Assembly (NCBI RefSeq): GCF_018294505.1 | Contig: NC_057808.1 | Span: forward strand, 223,341,325 to 223,405,324 | Origin: Triticum aestivum | Taxonomy: Eukaryota; Streptophyta; Magnoliopsida; Poales; Poaceae | DNA: 64,000 nt | Direction: 5' to 3' | Shown here: piece by piece, positions 21,165 through 32,733 of the stretch | Layout of the letters: each line of letters starts with the position of its first letter | Numbering within the stretch: the stretch's first letter is position 1 | The notes under the pieces: generated by a model | Database searches by the model: none | What the model saw: the letters and a program-made list of their open reading frames with translations, nothing else | Told to the model about the DNA's origin: nothing | Made by a program: the position numbers and the translations under genes

Positions 21165-23369
21165 ATGCCGACTGCAGGGATAATCAAAGTCTCCGCTGCG
21201 TGCCCTGTCTTCGATGGCACTGATTACCCCTACTGGAAGAATAAGATGCACATGCATCTTGAAGCCATTGATGTCGACATCTGGTATGTCGTCAAGAACA
21301 GCGTTCCCAAGACTGGTGAAGGTGTCACCCCTGCTGATGTCAAGAAGTTCATTCAACTGGATTCTACTGCCAAGAACATCATCTGTGGTCATCTGACCAA
21401 AGGACAGTATGGCCGTGTGAGTGCTCTGGAAACTTCGAAGTTAATCTGGGACTGGCTCTCCAAGGTCAACGAAGGCGTCTCAACCCAGAGAGACTCAAGG
21501 ATCAGTGTTCTTCGCAACCTCTTCAACCGCTTCAAGAGAAACGACAATGAGAATGTCCAGCTCACGTTTGATCGCCTCACTGATATCACAAATGAGCTTC
21601 ATGCACTTGGCGCCACTGAGATCACCAAGCATGAAATCGTCAAGACACTCTTGAGATCACTTGACAGCTCATTTGACACCCTAGCCCTGATGATTCAAGA
21701 ACGCCCTGACTTCAAGACTCTCGATCTGTCTGACATACTTGAGAGGCTCAACACACATGAGTTCTAGTTATCTGAGAAAATAGATATCTATGGTCCTAGC
21801 TATGGACGTACTTGCGCTTTGAAGGCAAAGGTTGTTTCCTCATCTGAAGAAGAATCTGACTACAGTTCTGGGGATCCTGAAGACATTGGAAAGGAGCTTG
21901 CTATGCTTGTGAAGAAGTTCCAGAAATTCACCAAGAAGAAAGGCTTCGGAAAGTCCTCAAGGTCCAGCTCAAGAAATGATGAAGCTTCTACTCATGACCA
22001 CAAGAAGAGAACATGACACAAGTGCAAGAAACCTGGTCACTACATCTCTGAATGTCCTCAGTTGGACAATGAGAACAAGAAGAAGAAGAAGAAGAAGAAC
22101 AAGAAGAGCAAGGAATATGATTCTGATGACAAGAAGAAGAAGAAGTCTTCAAAGTCCTCTTCCAAGTCTTCGTCCAAGTCTTCATCACACAAGAAGAGCT
22201 CATCTGGCAAGGCTCGTGCTTTTGTTGGCAAAGAGATGGATTCAGATGAGGAGTCTGCTTCTGAGGAGGCAGAGGTGGAGTCTGAGGAGGAGTCCGACTC
22301 TGGCGTTGCAAGTCTGGCTCTAGCTACGGCCTATGTTGCCAAGTCTATCTTCAACACTGAAGACAATGGCTCCATCACCAACGCTGATGCTAATGACAAG
22401 GACGACTCTGCTCCCACCTACTGCTTCATGGCACGTGGTGCCAAGGTAAACTCACGCGATGCTTACTTTCAAACATCAAGTGAAGATGGCTCTGATTGTG
22501 AATCTAAACCTAGCTACAAAACACTTGCTAAAATTGCAACTGAACAACAGAAAGCTATGGAACATATTCAAAAATTGTTAGACAAAAGCGATGACCTGTT
22601 GGACGCGGAAATGACCCGATCTCAGTCCTTAATCGAAGACATCAAAAATCTTCATGTTAAGTACGAGGAACTTGAAAGTCGTCATGAAACGATCTCAACA
22701 ACTCATGAAAAGCTTTCCTATGATTATCTTCAAAGGAAGCAAGAGCTCGAGAAATTGAGAGCGGCTCATGAAGATCTTCAAAAGGAGAACGAGTCACTTC
22801 GCTCTCAACAGATCAGTCCCGCTCAGGAAGGATTTGAACCACCATGTCTAAAATGCCTTGAGCGTGATAACGCTACTTCTGTTGCTGAATGTTCCACTAC
22901 TGCTACTGCCGCAATATCTTCAACTGCTGATGTGGTAACTAACCCCTCTGCTGAGGACACCACTACTATTGTTGATGAAAATGCCAGGCTGAAGACATTG
23001 CTTGAGACTAGGATGTACGAAAGTCTCAAAGGGCATCAGACACTATGTGATGTCCTCAAAAAGAAGATTCTGAGTCGAAACCCTAGGAAAGAGGGTGTTG
23101 GGTTCGAGAGGAAAATGAATGTTGATGGTTCCTACTGGAAGCCTGAGCAGTACCCCAAAATCACATGGGTTGCTGCAAAGGGACCTTCAGTGGATCCATC
23201 CACCTTATCTGGCTTCACTTGTGCTAACCCGATTATCATTGATGAATCCTTTGATGCAAACTATAAACTATTTAAGAATCAGAATGGTGAAGTGTTTGCC
23301 TGGTATATTGGTACTAACTGCAGGAATGGACCACCCATGAAGAAGATCTGGGTGCCCAAGGTGTCTTGA
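21165..23369 (+). pseudogene. gag (UBN2-type capsid, zinc knuckle, coiled coil), two stops
   Basis: One frame from ATG 21165 encodes a Copia capsid domain (FDGTDYPYWKNKM near residue 18), then a CCHC zinc knuckle, a Lys/Ser-rich linker with long KKKK runs, an acidic stretch, and a coiled coil (about 22540-22810) with regular Leu/Glu/Lys spacing. In-frame stops: TAG at 21765-21767 and TGA at 22014-22016. The second stop takes the place of the first Cys of the knuckle (the remainder reads HKCKKPGHYISEC). The frame ends with TGA at 23367-23369, and a further gag-like stretch continues in other frames to about 24010. A long gag with a coiled coil fits Sireviruses. Confidence 0.85.
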
Positions 23370-26300
23370 GAATCTTCCTGTGAATATCATCATGACACCA
23401 CCAGGGAAGAAGACAAACCCCAGACCAAAGGCTTCATATGGTCCAAAGGCTTCATACAGACAGAGGACTCACCAAAGTCACCCTAACGCCAATGTTTTGC
23501 AGGGAAATCATACTCAGACACATGAATATGAGCGTGTATCATCAAACCGCTATGTTCATAAGACTAAGAACTATTCTGCTTATTCATATGAGTATTATTC
23601 ACCTCCTGCAAGGCTATTTGCTAGGGCTCCAAAGCCAAAGTTCTCAGATGCTGCACTTAGACTCATTGCTTCGAAGCCACCCCTGAAAATGTGGGTGGTT
23701 AAGAAAACTTAACTCTCTTTTGCAGGGAAAGGTCTCCAGTCGGAAATCAAAGGCGTCTGATGCTTATGCTGGGGACCTAAAACATCTTGTGGGGCGCAAG
23801 ATAAAATGCCCAAATGGACTTACTATGTATTTTCTTCCTGAATCGCTTGCCAATCATCCTATCAGTCCTAACATTGATCTGAGCTTTCATAATCCGCTTG
23901 TCCATCAAATGTTTATGCTTCACAATACCCTTGGTGAAGCCTATCCCCCTAACTGCACTGTAGGGTATGACACCACATGCTTCAGAATGGATTATGGACA
24001 GTGGATGCACTAATCACATGACTAGTGATCGAAGTATTCTCATGGACTCAACCTTACGTCCATCTGACAAGAGTCATATCACATTTGCTGACACTAGTAA
24101 AAGCAAGGTATTGGGTCTAGGTAGAGTTGCAATCTCAAAGGATCAGCACATGGATAAAGTGATGCTTGTTGAATCCCTTGGTTTCAACTTAATGTCTATC
24201 TCAATGCTTTGTGATTTGAACATGATTGTGATATTTGGAAGATATCGTTGCCTTGTTCTAATGGAATCTGACAAGTCTCTAGTCTTTGAAGGGTATTGGA
24301 AAGATGATCTATATATGGTAGATTTCTCAGCAGGACCACAGTTGGCCGTATGTCTTCTAGCAAAAGCTTCAGAGTGCTGGCTCTGGCATCGGAGGCTAGG
24401 GCATGCTGGCATGAGGAACCTGTACACTCTCGTGAAGAAGAAACATGTCGTAGGCATCGAGGGCGTCAAGTTCAAGAAGGATCATCTAAGTGGTGCCTGC
24501 GAAGCTGGAAAGATGACTAGGGCCAAGCATCCGTCGAAGACAATCATGACGACATCTCAACCCTTTGAGCTGCTTCACATGGACTTATTTGGCCCTACTC
24601 ATTACTCTACTCTTACTACCACTGCTTGCCTCTATGGCTTCGTCATTGTTGATGATTATTCAAGATATACATGGGTGCATATAATCCTCTACAAGAATGA
24701 AGTGCGGGATGTCTTCACACGCTTCGCCAATCGTGCCATGACGAACTATGGCATCAAAATCAAGCACATCAGAAGTGACAATAGCACAGAGTTCAAGAAC
24801 ACCGGCCTCGACCTTTACCTTGATACATTAGGCATCACTCATGAGTTCTCCGCTCCATACACACCTCAGCAGAATGGCATCATGGAGCGCAAGAACAGGA
24901 CACTCATTGAGATGGCTCGGACGATGCTTGATGAATACAAGACTCCAAGGAAGTTCTAGCCCGATGCCATTGATACTTCATGCCATGTCATCAACCGTGT
25001 TTATCTTCACAAGCTTCTAAAGAAGACATCCTATGAGCTCCTAACTGGTAAGAAGCCAAACGTAAGCTACTTCAGATTATTTGGTGCTAGGTGCTGGATC
25101 AAGGATCCACATCACACTTCAAAATTTGCACCAAAAGCACATGAAGGTTTTATGCTTGGTTACGGAAAGGATTCGCACTCCTACAGAGTCTTCAACCTCT
25201 TTCACTATAAAGTGGTTGAAACTGTGGATGTGCGGTTCGATGAAACTAACGGCTCGCAAAGAGAGCACCTGCCAAATGTGCTAGATGAAGTTCCACCTAG
25301 TGAATCCATCAAGCTAATGGGAACTGGAGAAATCATACCTTCTGAGGCATAGGCTGAAGAGGAACTTATCATTTCTGCGCCTAATCATCCTGAAGACAAT
25401 GCTCAGCCTGAAGGCAATGCTCAAAATGAAGACAATGATCAGCAAGAGCAAAATCTTTGTCCAGTTCATCCTCGTGTTGCAAATGAAGTACAGATTGAGA
25501 AGATAATTGATAGCATCAATGCACCTGGTCCACTCACTCGTTCAAGAGAAACACAGCTAGCAAATTTCTGTGGGCACTTTGCATTTGTCTCAATATCTGA
25601 ACCCAAGAAAGTTGTTGAAGCCTCCATGGAGCCTGAATGGATTCAAGCTATGCAAGAAGAACTTCAACAGTTCGAGCTGAACAATGTCTGGGAATTGGTC
25701 AAGCGTCCTGATCCACGCAAGCACAATATCATCGGCACCAAATGGATCTATCGCAACAAACAAGATGAGCATGGTCAAGTTGTGAGAAACAAGGCTCGTC
25801 TCGTTGCTCAAGGATACACTCAAGTTGAAGGGATTGACTTTGATGAAATGTTTGCTCCAGTGGCTAGGCTTGAAGCCATTCCCATACTGCTAGCCTACGC
25901 CAACCATCACAACATCCTTCTGTATCAAATGGATGTGAAGAGTGCCTTTCTCAATGGCAAGATTGAAGAAGAAGTGTATGTTGCACAACCACCTGGTTTT
26001 GAAGATCCAAAACATCCTAATATGGTATACAAGCTCAACAAGGCACTGTATGGCCTCAAACAAGCCCCTCGTGCTTGGTATGACACACTCAAAGACTTCC
26101 TGAAGAGCAAAGGCTTCAAACCTGGTTCTCTAGATCCTACACTCTTCACGAAGACATATGATGGAGAACTGTTTGTGTGCCAAATCTATGTAGGTGACAT
26201 TATCTTCGGCTGCACTGACAAGAGATATAGTGATGAGTTTGGACACATGATGCAAGAGCAATATCAGATGTCCATGATGGGTGAGCTGAAGTTCTTCCTT

Positions 26301-27140
26301 GGTCTTCAAATTCGTCAGCAAAGCAATGACATCTTCATATCTCAAGAAAAATACCTCAAAGATTGCCTGAAGAAGTTTGGTATGCAAGATTGCAAAGGAT
26401 ACACGACGCCAGTGCCAACCAAAAGTCATCTAAGTCCCGGCGCCAATGGTAAAGAGTTTGATCAAAAGGTATACCGCTCCATGATTGGTTCTTTACTCTA
26501 TTTATGTGTATCTAGGCCAGATATAATGCTTAGTGTTTGCATGTGTGCCCGATTCCAAGCGACAACAAAGGAATTGCATCACTTAGCTGTGAAGCGAATT
26601 CTTCGATATTTGGCTTACACCCCAACACTAGGATTATGGTATCCAAAGGGCTCAGAGTTTGATCTAGTTGGATTCTCAGATGCTGATTATGCTGGTGACA
26701 AGGTTGATCGCAAGTCTACATCAGGCACATGTCATTTTATGGGACGATCACTTCTCTGTTGGTCTTCAAAGAAGCATAACTATGTATCTCTCTCTACTAG
26801 TGAATCTGAATACATTGCTGCTGGATCTTGCTGCGCTCTGCTTCTATGGATGAAGCAGACTCTCAAGGACTATGGCATCCATCTGAAGCAAGTGCCTCTC
26901 TAGTGCGACAATGAAAGCGCCATCAAGATTGCCAACAACCCAGTTCAGCACTCGAAGACAAAGCACATTGAAATTCGTCATCACTTTCTCAGAGATCATG
27001 TTATGAAGGAAGATATTGATATCATTCACGTCAGCACTGAAGAGCAATTGGCAGATATCTTCACAAAGCCCTTGGATGAGAAAAGGTTTTGCAAGTTGCG
27101 GTGTGAGCTAAATATCTTAGAATCCTCAAATGTCCTGTAA
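23370..27140 (+). pseudogene. pol: protease, integrase, reverse transcriptase, RNase H, broken
   Basis: Gag-pol linker sequence appears in two shifted frames (23380-23712 and 23720-24013). One frame then holds the protease active site WIMDSGCTNHMT (about 23988), the GAG-pre-integrase histidines (HRRLGH), and the integrase core with MDLFGP, RSDNSTEF and the PQQNG..E motif (about 24580-24910). The RT follows ([23 protein letters not shown]) and then RNase H. Stops: TAG 24957-24959, TAG 25350-25352 and TAG 26901-26903; the natural end is TAA 27138-27140. The RT active site reads YVGD, with GGT at 26193-26195 where catalytic Asp is expected. One Cys of the integrase HHCC site also seems lost. The copy cannot make active enzymes. 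Confidence 0.88.
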
Positions 27141-27840
27141 TTGGACACACATCCTAACACTTATGCATGTTGATGACTTAGATGTGCAACACACGAAGTA
27201 ACGTATATCTTCAAATCAATGAAGACATACACTCTAAGTGTGAATACATTAATGCGGAATTTGACTTTGGAGCGCCACGATAATTGTGCGCCGTGTCTGG
27301 GTCTAATACTTCCTATACGGTGGGTAATGCCACCACCAAACCTTTGTTTGAAGTGTTTCATTGGGCGTCACATTTGCAAAGTCTTCGCATTTGGTTTGTC
27401 TTCAACATTGATTTATCTTCATGTTTATCTTTTCTATGTTGATTTGGTCGTATTCAGATATATACATATATTTGTGTTCTGTCTTCTACAGCATTCACTT
27501 ATAGCTATGTCTTCTTGCTTGAATCTTTTGATCTAAGTGAATGTGATCAGACCCTAACCTCTTCTATGCTTCTATCTCAAATTCTATCTATCCAAATCAT
27601 ATGAATTCTATTGAAACTATCAAATGTCTTCTCTGCGTCCTTGTTAGCAGAAGATACAAAGACAAAAATTGAATCCGTTTTAAATGCTATCCTTATTGCC
27701 TGAAACCCGGAGAAGCCGGAACGACCACCCGACAGTCCAGGCGTGTGTGGGAACATGGAACAACTTCCAATGTGTTGCATGCGTGCCACGTGTCCATCAG
27801 ATGTGAACCGCCAGGGGCACCTGTGTAATTGTGCTGTGCA
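27141..27840 (+). other. non-coding region between pol and the 3' ORF promoter
   Basis: AT-rich, pyrimidine-rich sequence with no frame that I can support. It is part of the Sirevirus-like element. Confidence 0.5.
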
Positions 27841-27850
27841 GTCCCCTTCC

Positions 27851-27860
27851 TTATAAATAT
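27851..27860 (+). promoter_or_regulatory. TATA-like box of an internal promoter for the 3' ORF
   Basis: ttataaatat is followed 30-60 bp later by cacc and acaaaccctagcg, typical of plant 5' leaders. It lies 710 bp after pol ends and upstream of the 3' ORF leader. A separate promoter for the third gene is inference. Confidence 0.45.
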
Positions 27861-27879
27861 ACAACTCACCACGGTCACA

Positions 27880-28124
27880 ATCTCCTCTTCCACCCCGCCA
27901 CCTCAAACAAACCCTAGCGCCTCCGCTAGCTTGTGTCGACGCCGGAGAAGAAGCGCTTCGCTGCCGCAACCTCTTCGTCGTCGTCCTCATGCCGGCCGCG
28001 GACCTCGTCCTCTCTGCTGCTGCCTTAGGTGTCTTCCGCCGCCAAGTTAGGGCACGGGAGATTGAACTGCTCGGCCTCTCTCACAACTTCGTCTAGCGGT
28101 TCTTCGTGCGGTAATTAAATCTTA
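27880..28124 (+). other. leader exon and start of a leader intron of the 3' ORF
   Basis: GC-rich leader with a short frame from ATG 27989 that stops at 28094-28096. At 28111 GTAATTAAAT fits a splice donor (GCG/GTAATT). The nested chromovirus begins at about 28125. The matching acceptor, cattcatttgcag, ends at 40865. Without the insertion the intron would be about 70 nt. Confidence 0.4.
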
Positions 28125-28822
28125 CCTTGTCCATACTTCCTTTTGCGGCTGTCAATCTGCTGCTGCTTCCCTTCAAGCATGAGAGCTCTATCCACCAACT
28201 CCTGATAATTATTGAAATTTGCCACCATCAACTGCATGCTCAGCTCATCATTCAGTCCTTCCAAAAACTTCTCCTTTTTAGCTGCATCTGTAGCAACGTC
28301 ATCTGGGGCATAACATGCTAACTTACTGAACTCATCCACATATTGGCCAACAGTGCGCCCTCCTTGGCGTAAGTTGCGAAACTCACGCTTCTTCATGGCC
28401 ATAGCTCCTGCTGAAACATGGGCAGTGCGAAAAGCCTGCTGGAATTGGTCCCATGTCACAGTGTCAATAGGGTAAGTGACTATGAAATTCTCCCACCAAG
28501 ATGTTGCGGGTCCATCAAGCTGATGTGCGGCAAAACGCACTCTCTCCGCATCTGTGCATCCTGCAGTGGTCAACTCCCTTTCAATCTTGTGAAGCCAATC
28601 ATCTGCAACAATCGGCTCGGTGCTACTGGAGAACACCGGCGGATTCAGCCTAAGAAAACGGGCTAAGTGGTCAACTGGTGGGGGTGGTGGTGGGTTGTTG
28701 TTTTTGTTTTTGTTCCCCTGGTTCTGATTCTGGACTAGTATCTGCATCAATGCATTCTGCTGCTGGATCAACTGAGTGAGCTCCGCTGGGAAAGCAAATC
28801 CATTGTCGCGTCTCGGAGGCAT
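28125..28822 (-). pseudogene. chromovirus gag N-terminal part, second copy, truncated but undamaged
   Basis: From ATG 28822 (MPPRRDNGFAFPAELTQLIQ) the frame is open through the retrotransposon gag domain (VRFAAHQLDGPATSWWENF, QQAFRTAHVSAGAMAMKKRE) to the truncation at 28125; the frame then runs on into Sirevirus sequence to 28115. It has GGA (Gly) where the full copy has a TGA stop at 36726, and a complete poly-Pro linker where the full copy has lost one base. It would encode most of the capsid but no zinc knuckle. Confidence 0.8.
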
Positions 28823-29024
28823 CTGCTAGGTTTAGAAGAGATGAGGAAACAGAATAGAATGAGGTCTAGAGGGAAAACACTACCCATATGCACATGAGAC
28901 AAACATAAACATATCACTCAATCAAATCAAACAAGGGCATACAATCGATCTAGAACTATCGTTACAAAAGTGTTTGGACTATGCTATATACATGGTGGAA
29001 TACTACTACTGATTTGGTGGTCTA

Positions 29025-29762
29025 CTAGAAAAATTGATCGGTCGAAGACTCCATGATATCTGCTCCAGCTTCATCCACATAGTCATCATCGCTATCGTCA
29101 GGGTCCGAGTCGGTGTCGTCGATGATGATGTAGTTCTCCGAGCAAGTGGAACTGTCATCTTCTCCTCCTGGCGCAGGGTCTCCCATGAAAACTCCTAGCT
29201 TCCTGGTCAGGTCGTCATTCTTCTCCACTAGTACGACAATTTCCTCCATATAATCCTCGCGTGTAGCCTTGATTTCTTCCTCCAGTTCCGTGATCCTTGT
29301 CATTGCTTTCTTCAAATCCGCCATGCCTGCACACATCTGGTTCTCCTGGCATCGAATGTGCTGGTTTAACTCCTGGATGAAAGAGGCAATCGATCTATCC
29401 TTCTTGGTGCTGATCATCTCCCATTGCTCATCTCGGCGCCCACAAATCTGGTAGATAGTATCCTTGAGATCATTGTGGTAAACTTCTCCAATGCGTCCCA
29501 TGGTGATGTGAGCTGCCATACTCTTTCCTAGACTCCAGGTTGGGGCATCGAAGGAAAACTCTATGGGCTCAGTGACTGGCGTGAATGTCCTTCCTGGAAC
29601 TTGAACTTGAATCATCTAGCGCTCCTGTTCTGGTAAAGTGGCGTTGTAAGTCCCGGTGAAGCTTGGTATTCCGATGTTCAGGTACCTAGTGACTTCCTTC
29701 AAGTGGCGTCCAAATGGGGTGTCTTCATCCGGTTGTATGAACTTGATCCTTGCATCCGCCAT
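29025..29762 (-). pseudogene. extra ORF upstream of gag, second copy, one stop
   Basis: Homologous along its length to 37341-38078. TAG at 29616-29618 replaces the Trp codon (TGG) of the other copy, and the rest is open from MIQVQVPGRTF to the acidic end. See the intact copy for domains. Confidence 0.75.
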
Positions 29763-29855
29763 CCTAAAGAGTAGAAAATGGAGAGGAGTTAGAAATGAGA
29801 AGAGAGTAGTGATCTAGGGCTTTAGCTTAGTGGTCGTGTCCTACAGTCAGCGTGT

Positions 29856-29867
29856 GCTCTGATACCA
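29856..29867 (-). other. primer binding site, initiator tRNA-Met, second copy
   Basis: On the minus strand tggtatcagagc lies 4 bp from the LTR end (29872). Confidence 0.85.
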
Positions 29868-29871
29868 TCTT

Positions 29872-32719
29872 TGTGGCGACCATACCTCAAATAGTATGAT
29901 CTCTGTGCATAAGTGTCATCCCTGGATCGGTAATGCTGACACACACAGTACTTGAAGGATTTATAACAGAGTAGCAATCACACACTTATTACATCGAATG
30001 TCTCAAAAGAGAACTTATTACAATAAATATGGCTTAAGGCCATCTAATACAATAACAACGGAAGGCTTGGAAGACTCCAACAGCATCATTGAGTGAAATA
30101 CCACGACCTAAGGCTCCTTACTCGTCGTCTGAAAAGTCTGCAACATGATACGTTGCAGCCCGAAAACGGGTCAGCACATGGAATATGCTGGCAATGTAAC
30201 ACAAGAGAGCAATGAACAGAATAATGCTATCACTACATGCATATATGGCTGGTGGAGGCTGTATGGTTAATATGTTTTGCGAAAAGCCAATTTTTCCCTA
30301 CTGCAAAGGAATATATTTTATTTAACTACAAAGTTTGTTGAAAACATTGAGAAGGTAAACCCCCTCTCAATCCCAATTAAAAGTAATCATTAACAACCCA
30401 TCAAATTAATTATGTAGTGATGAGATCAACATGACAATCCAAGAACCAGATACTCAAGATGTCCATAACCGGGGACACGGCTAACCATGATTAGTTTGTA
30501 CACTCTGCAGAGGTTTGCGCACTTTTCCCCACAAGACTCGATCTCCTCCGTTGGATTTCTCGCACTACATGATGTTTGAGAAACGGATGACCGAGACACA
30601 GTCTTTCAGAAGCGTTAGCACCTTACGATGGGTAGACAGTACCACCTATATCCCCTACATCTGCTAGTCTACCACTGTAAGAGTTCACACGACTTAATCA
30701 ACTATGCTAGAGCCCATAATAGCTTGTGGCTGCACACGGAAGTTTCTAGTATGAATAATCTCATGATCCCTTTGAGCCTGGGTGGCAGTCCATAGGAGAA
30801 TCACACGGTACCCCGGGATTTCCAAAAATACAGGCAATCACTGGGTTCCCCAGGTGCCTCAATCCACCCAGATGTGTATTCAAGTTGCCACCTTAAGTTT
30901 AACCATTAGTTGAAAATCTCACATATGTCATGGATAGACTCAAACCCAATCCACGTCTACGAGCATAGCATACCAATATAAGCATAACATAGAAGTAACT
31001 CCCAGGGTTTGATAATAAACAGGTGCATAGGCACTACCTCAGCTACTTCCCAACCCACAATTTAATTCAGATCCTAACCATGCGATTATTTGAGGATTGA
31101 CCTAATGCAATAAAACTGGGTAGTAAAGAGGTATGATCAAAGTGTTACTTGCCTTGCTGATGATCTGCGAAACCTAGAGACTCGTAGTAGCACGCTTTGC
31201 ACTCCGGGTATTCTATCGCAAACAAACAAGCATACAATAAGCAATAAAGCAAGGGCACGAGTAAAACTCAAGTAAGAGATCTGACCAGAAAGTTCAACTT
31301 AAGAACTCCGGTTTGCAAAAAGAATCAAATCAAACGAAGCAACAAAACTCAAACGGCGAAAGAAACAAGCTTCGTTTACTAATCTGAACTAAGGTCCAAT
31401 TTTACAGTAGCAAAATCTTGTTTAATTTGGTTAAACACAAAGAGGGTTTCGAGACGAAACTCTAGGCGCTTGAATCGCCTGATTCCGATAAACGAGCGAA
31501 AAGTTATACTAGAACGAAAATCGAATCAGAAATCGCGATCGGAAATAATCACGGAAAATCCGAGAAAAAGAAAAAACTGACGAACAGGCTAACGAACGAA
31601 CGTTCGCTGTCTGCGACTAAACGGTGAAAATGGTTCGTTAAAATGAACGTACGGACGAACGTTCGCTAACTAACTAAACCAATAAAAATAAACCGAACCG
31701 ATCTAAACAAAACCGAAACTAGGGTTTACGAAATAAAACCGTTCGGTTTTTTTAAACAAACCGGCGGCTACCTTGAACTCCGGCAGGCGGTGGGGTGGCG
31801 GCTCCNNNNNNNNNNNNNNNNNNNNNNNNNNNNNNNNNNNNNNNNNNNNNNNNNNNNNNNNNNNNNNNNNNNNNNNNNNNNNNNNNNNNNNNNNNNNNNN
31901 NNNNNNNNNNNNNNNNNNNNNNNNNNNNNNNNNNNNNNNNNNNNNNNNNNNNNNNNNNNNNNNNNNNNNNNNNNNNNNNNNNNNNNNNNNNNNNNNNNNN
32001 NNNNNNNNNNNNNNNNNNNNNNNNNNNNNNNNNNNNNNNNNNNNNNNNNNNNNNNNNNNNNNNNNNNNNNNNNNNNNNNNNNNNNNNNNNNNNNNTGCGG
32101 CGGCGGCGATGGGGTTAGGGTTTGGGCGGCGGCGGGGCTGGTTGGGCTGCGGTGGTGCGGGCGGCGGCTTATAAAGGGGCCGGCCCGAGGTCTCCTGGCC
32201 GGGTACGGCCCGAAGTCGGTATGACTTTTTTTTAATAATTCCAACGTGCAGAAAAAGAAAGAAACGAAATACTGAACGGACTCCAAAAATCCCAAAATAA
32301 AATTTCCCCGTCCTCTAAAACTAGGCTGGACAAGGTGAACATTTATTTGGGCCTAAAATGCAATTTTTAAAAATGCATATTTTTCCTAATTCAAATAAAA
32401 TAGCGACAAAACTCCGAAAAAAAATCTTATTTGATTTTAATATTAAATCTCTGATATATCTTTATTTTGAGGAAGTCTTTTTATCCTCTCTCTTTTATTT
32501 TTAATAAAAGAAATATTTCAGAGAAAAATAATTAAAATCAAACGATCCTCTTTTCAAAATTCGAGGAAGACTCGAATATGAAAATAATGAAATCCCCAAC
32601 TCTCTCCGTGGGTCCTTGAGTTGCGTAGAATTTCTAGGGTCAACCAAAATGCAATAAAATATGATGTGCAATGATGATGTAATGTATAACATTCCAAATT
32701 GAAAATTTGGGATGTTACA
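29872..32719 (-). repeat. chromovirus LTR (downstream on the minus strand), with gap
   Basis: On the minus strand it begins TGTAACATCCCAAATTTTC and ends GGTCGCCACA. It matches 38188-40806 throughout; the left copy lacks a 17-bp segment found after position 38391. A TATA-like ctttataagcc lies near 32173, placing the probable transcription start about 550 bp into the LTR and leaving a very long R-U5 of about 2.3 kb. The 290-N gap at 31806-32095 falls in the GC-rich stretch beside it. Confidence 0.9.
31806..32095. other. assembly gap, 290 N
   Basis: The flanks ggcggctcc and tgcggcggcgg are separated by only about 62 bases in the ungapped LTR copy (40115-40176), so the gap is probably much shorter than drawn. 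Confidence 0.95.
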
Positions 32720-32733
32720 AACCTACCCCCCTT
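32720..32733 (-). other. polypurine tract
   Basis: On the minus strand aaggggggtaggtt directly precedes the LTR start TGTAACATCC. Confidence 0.8.
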
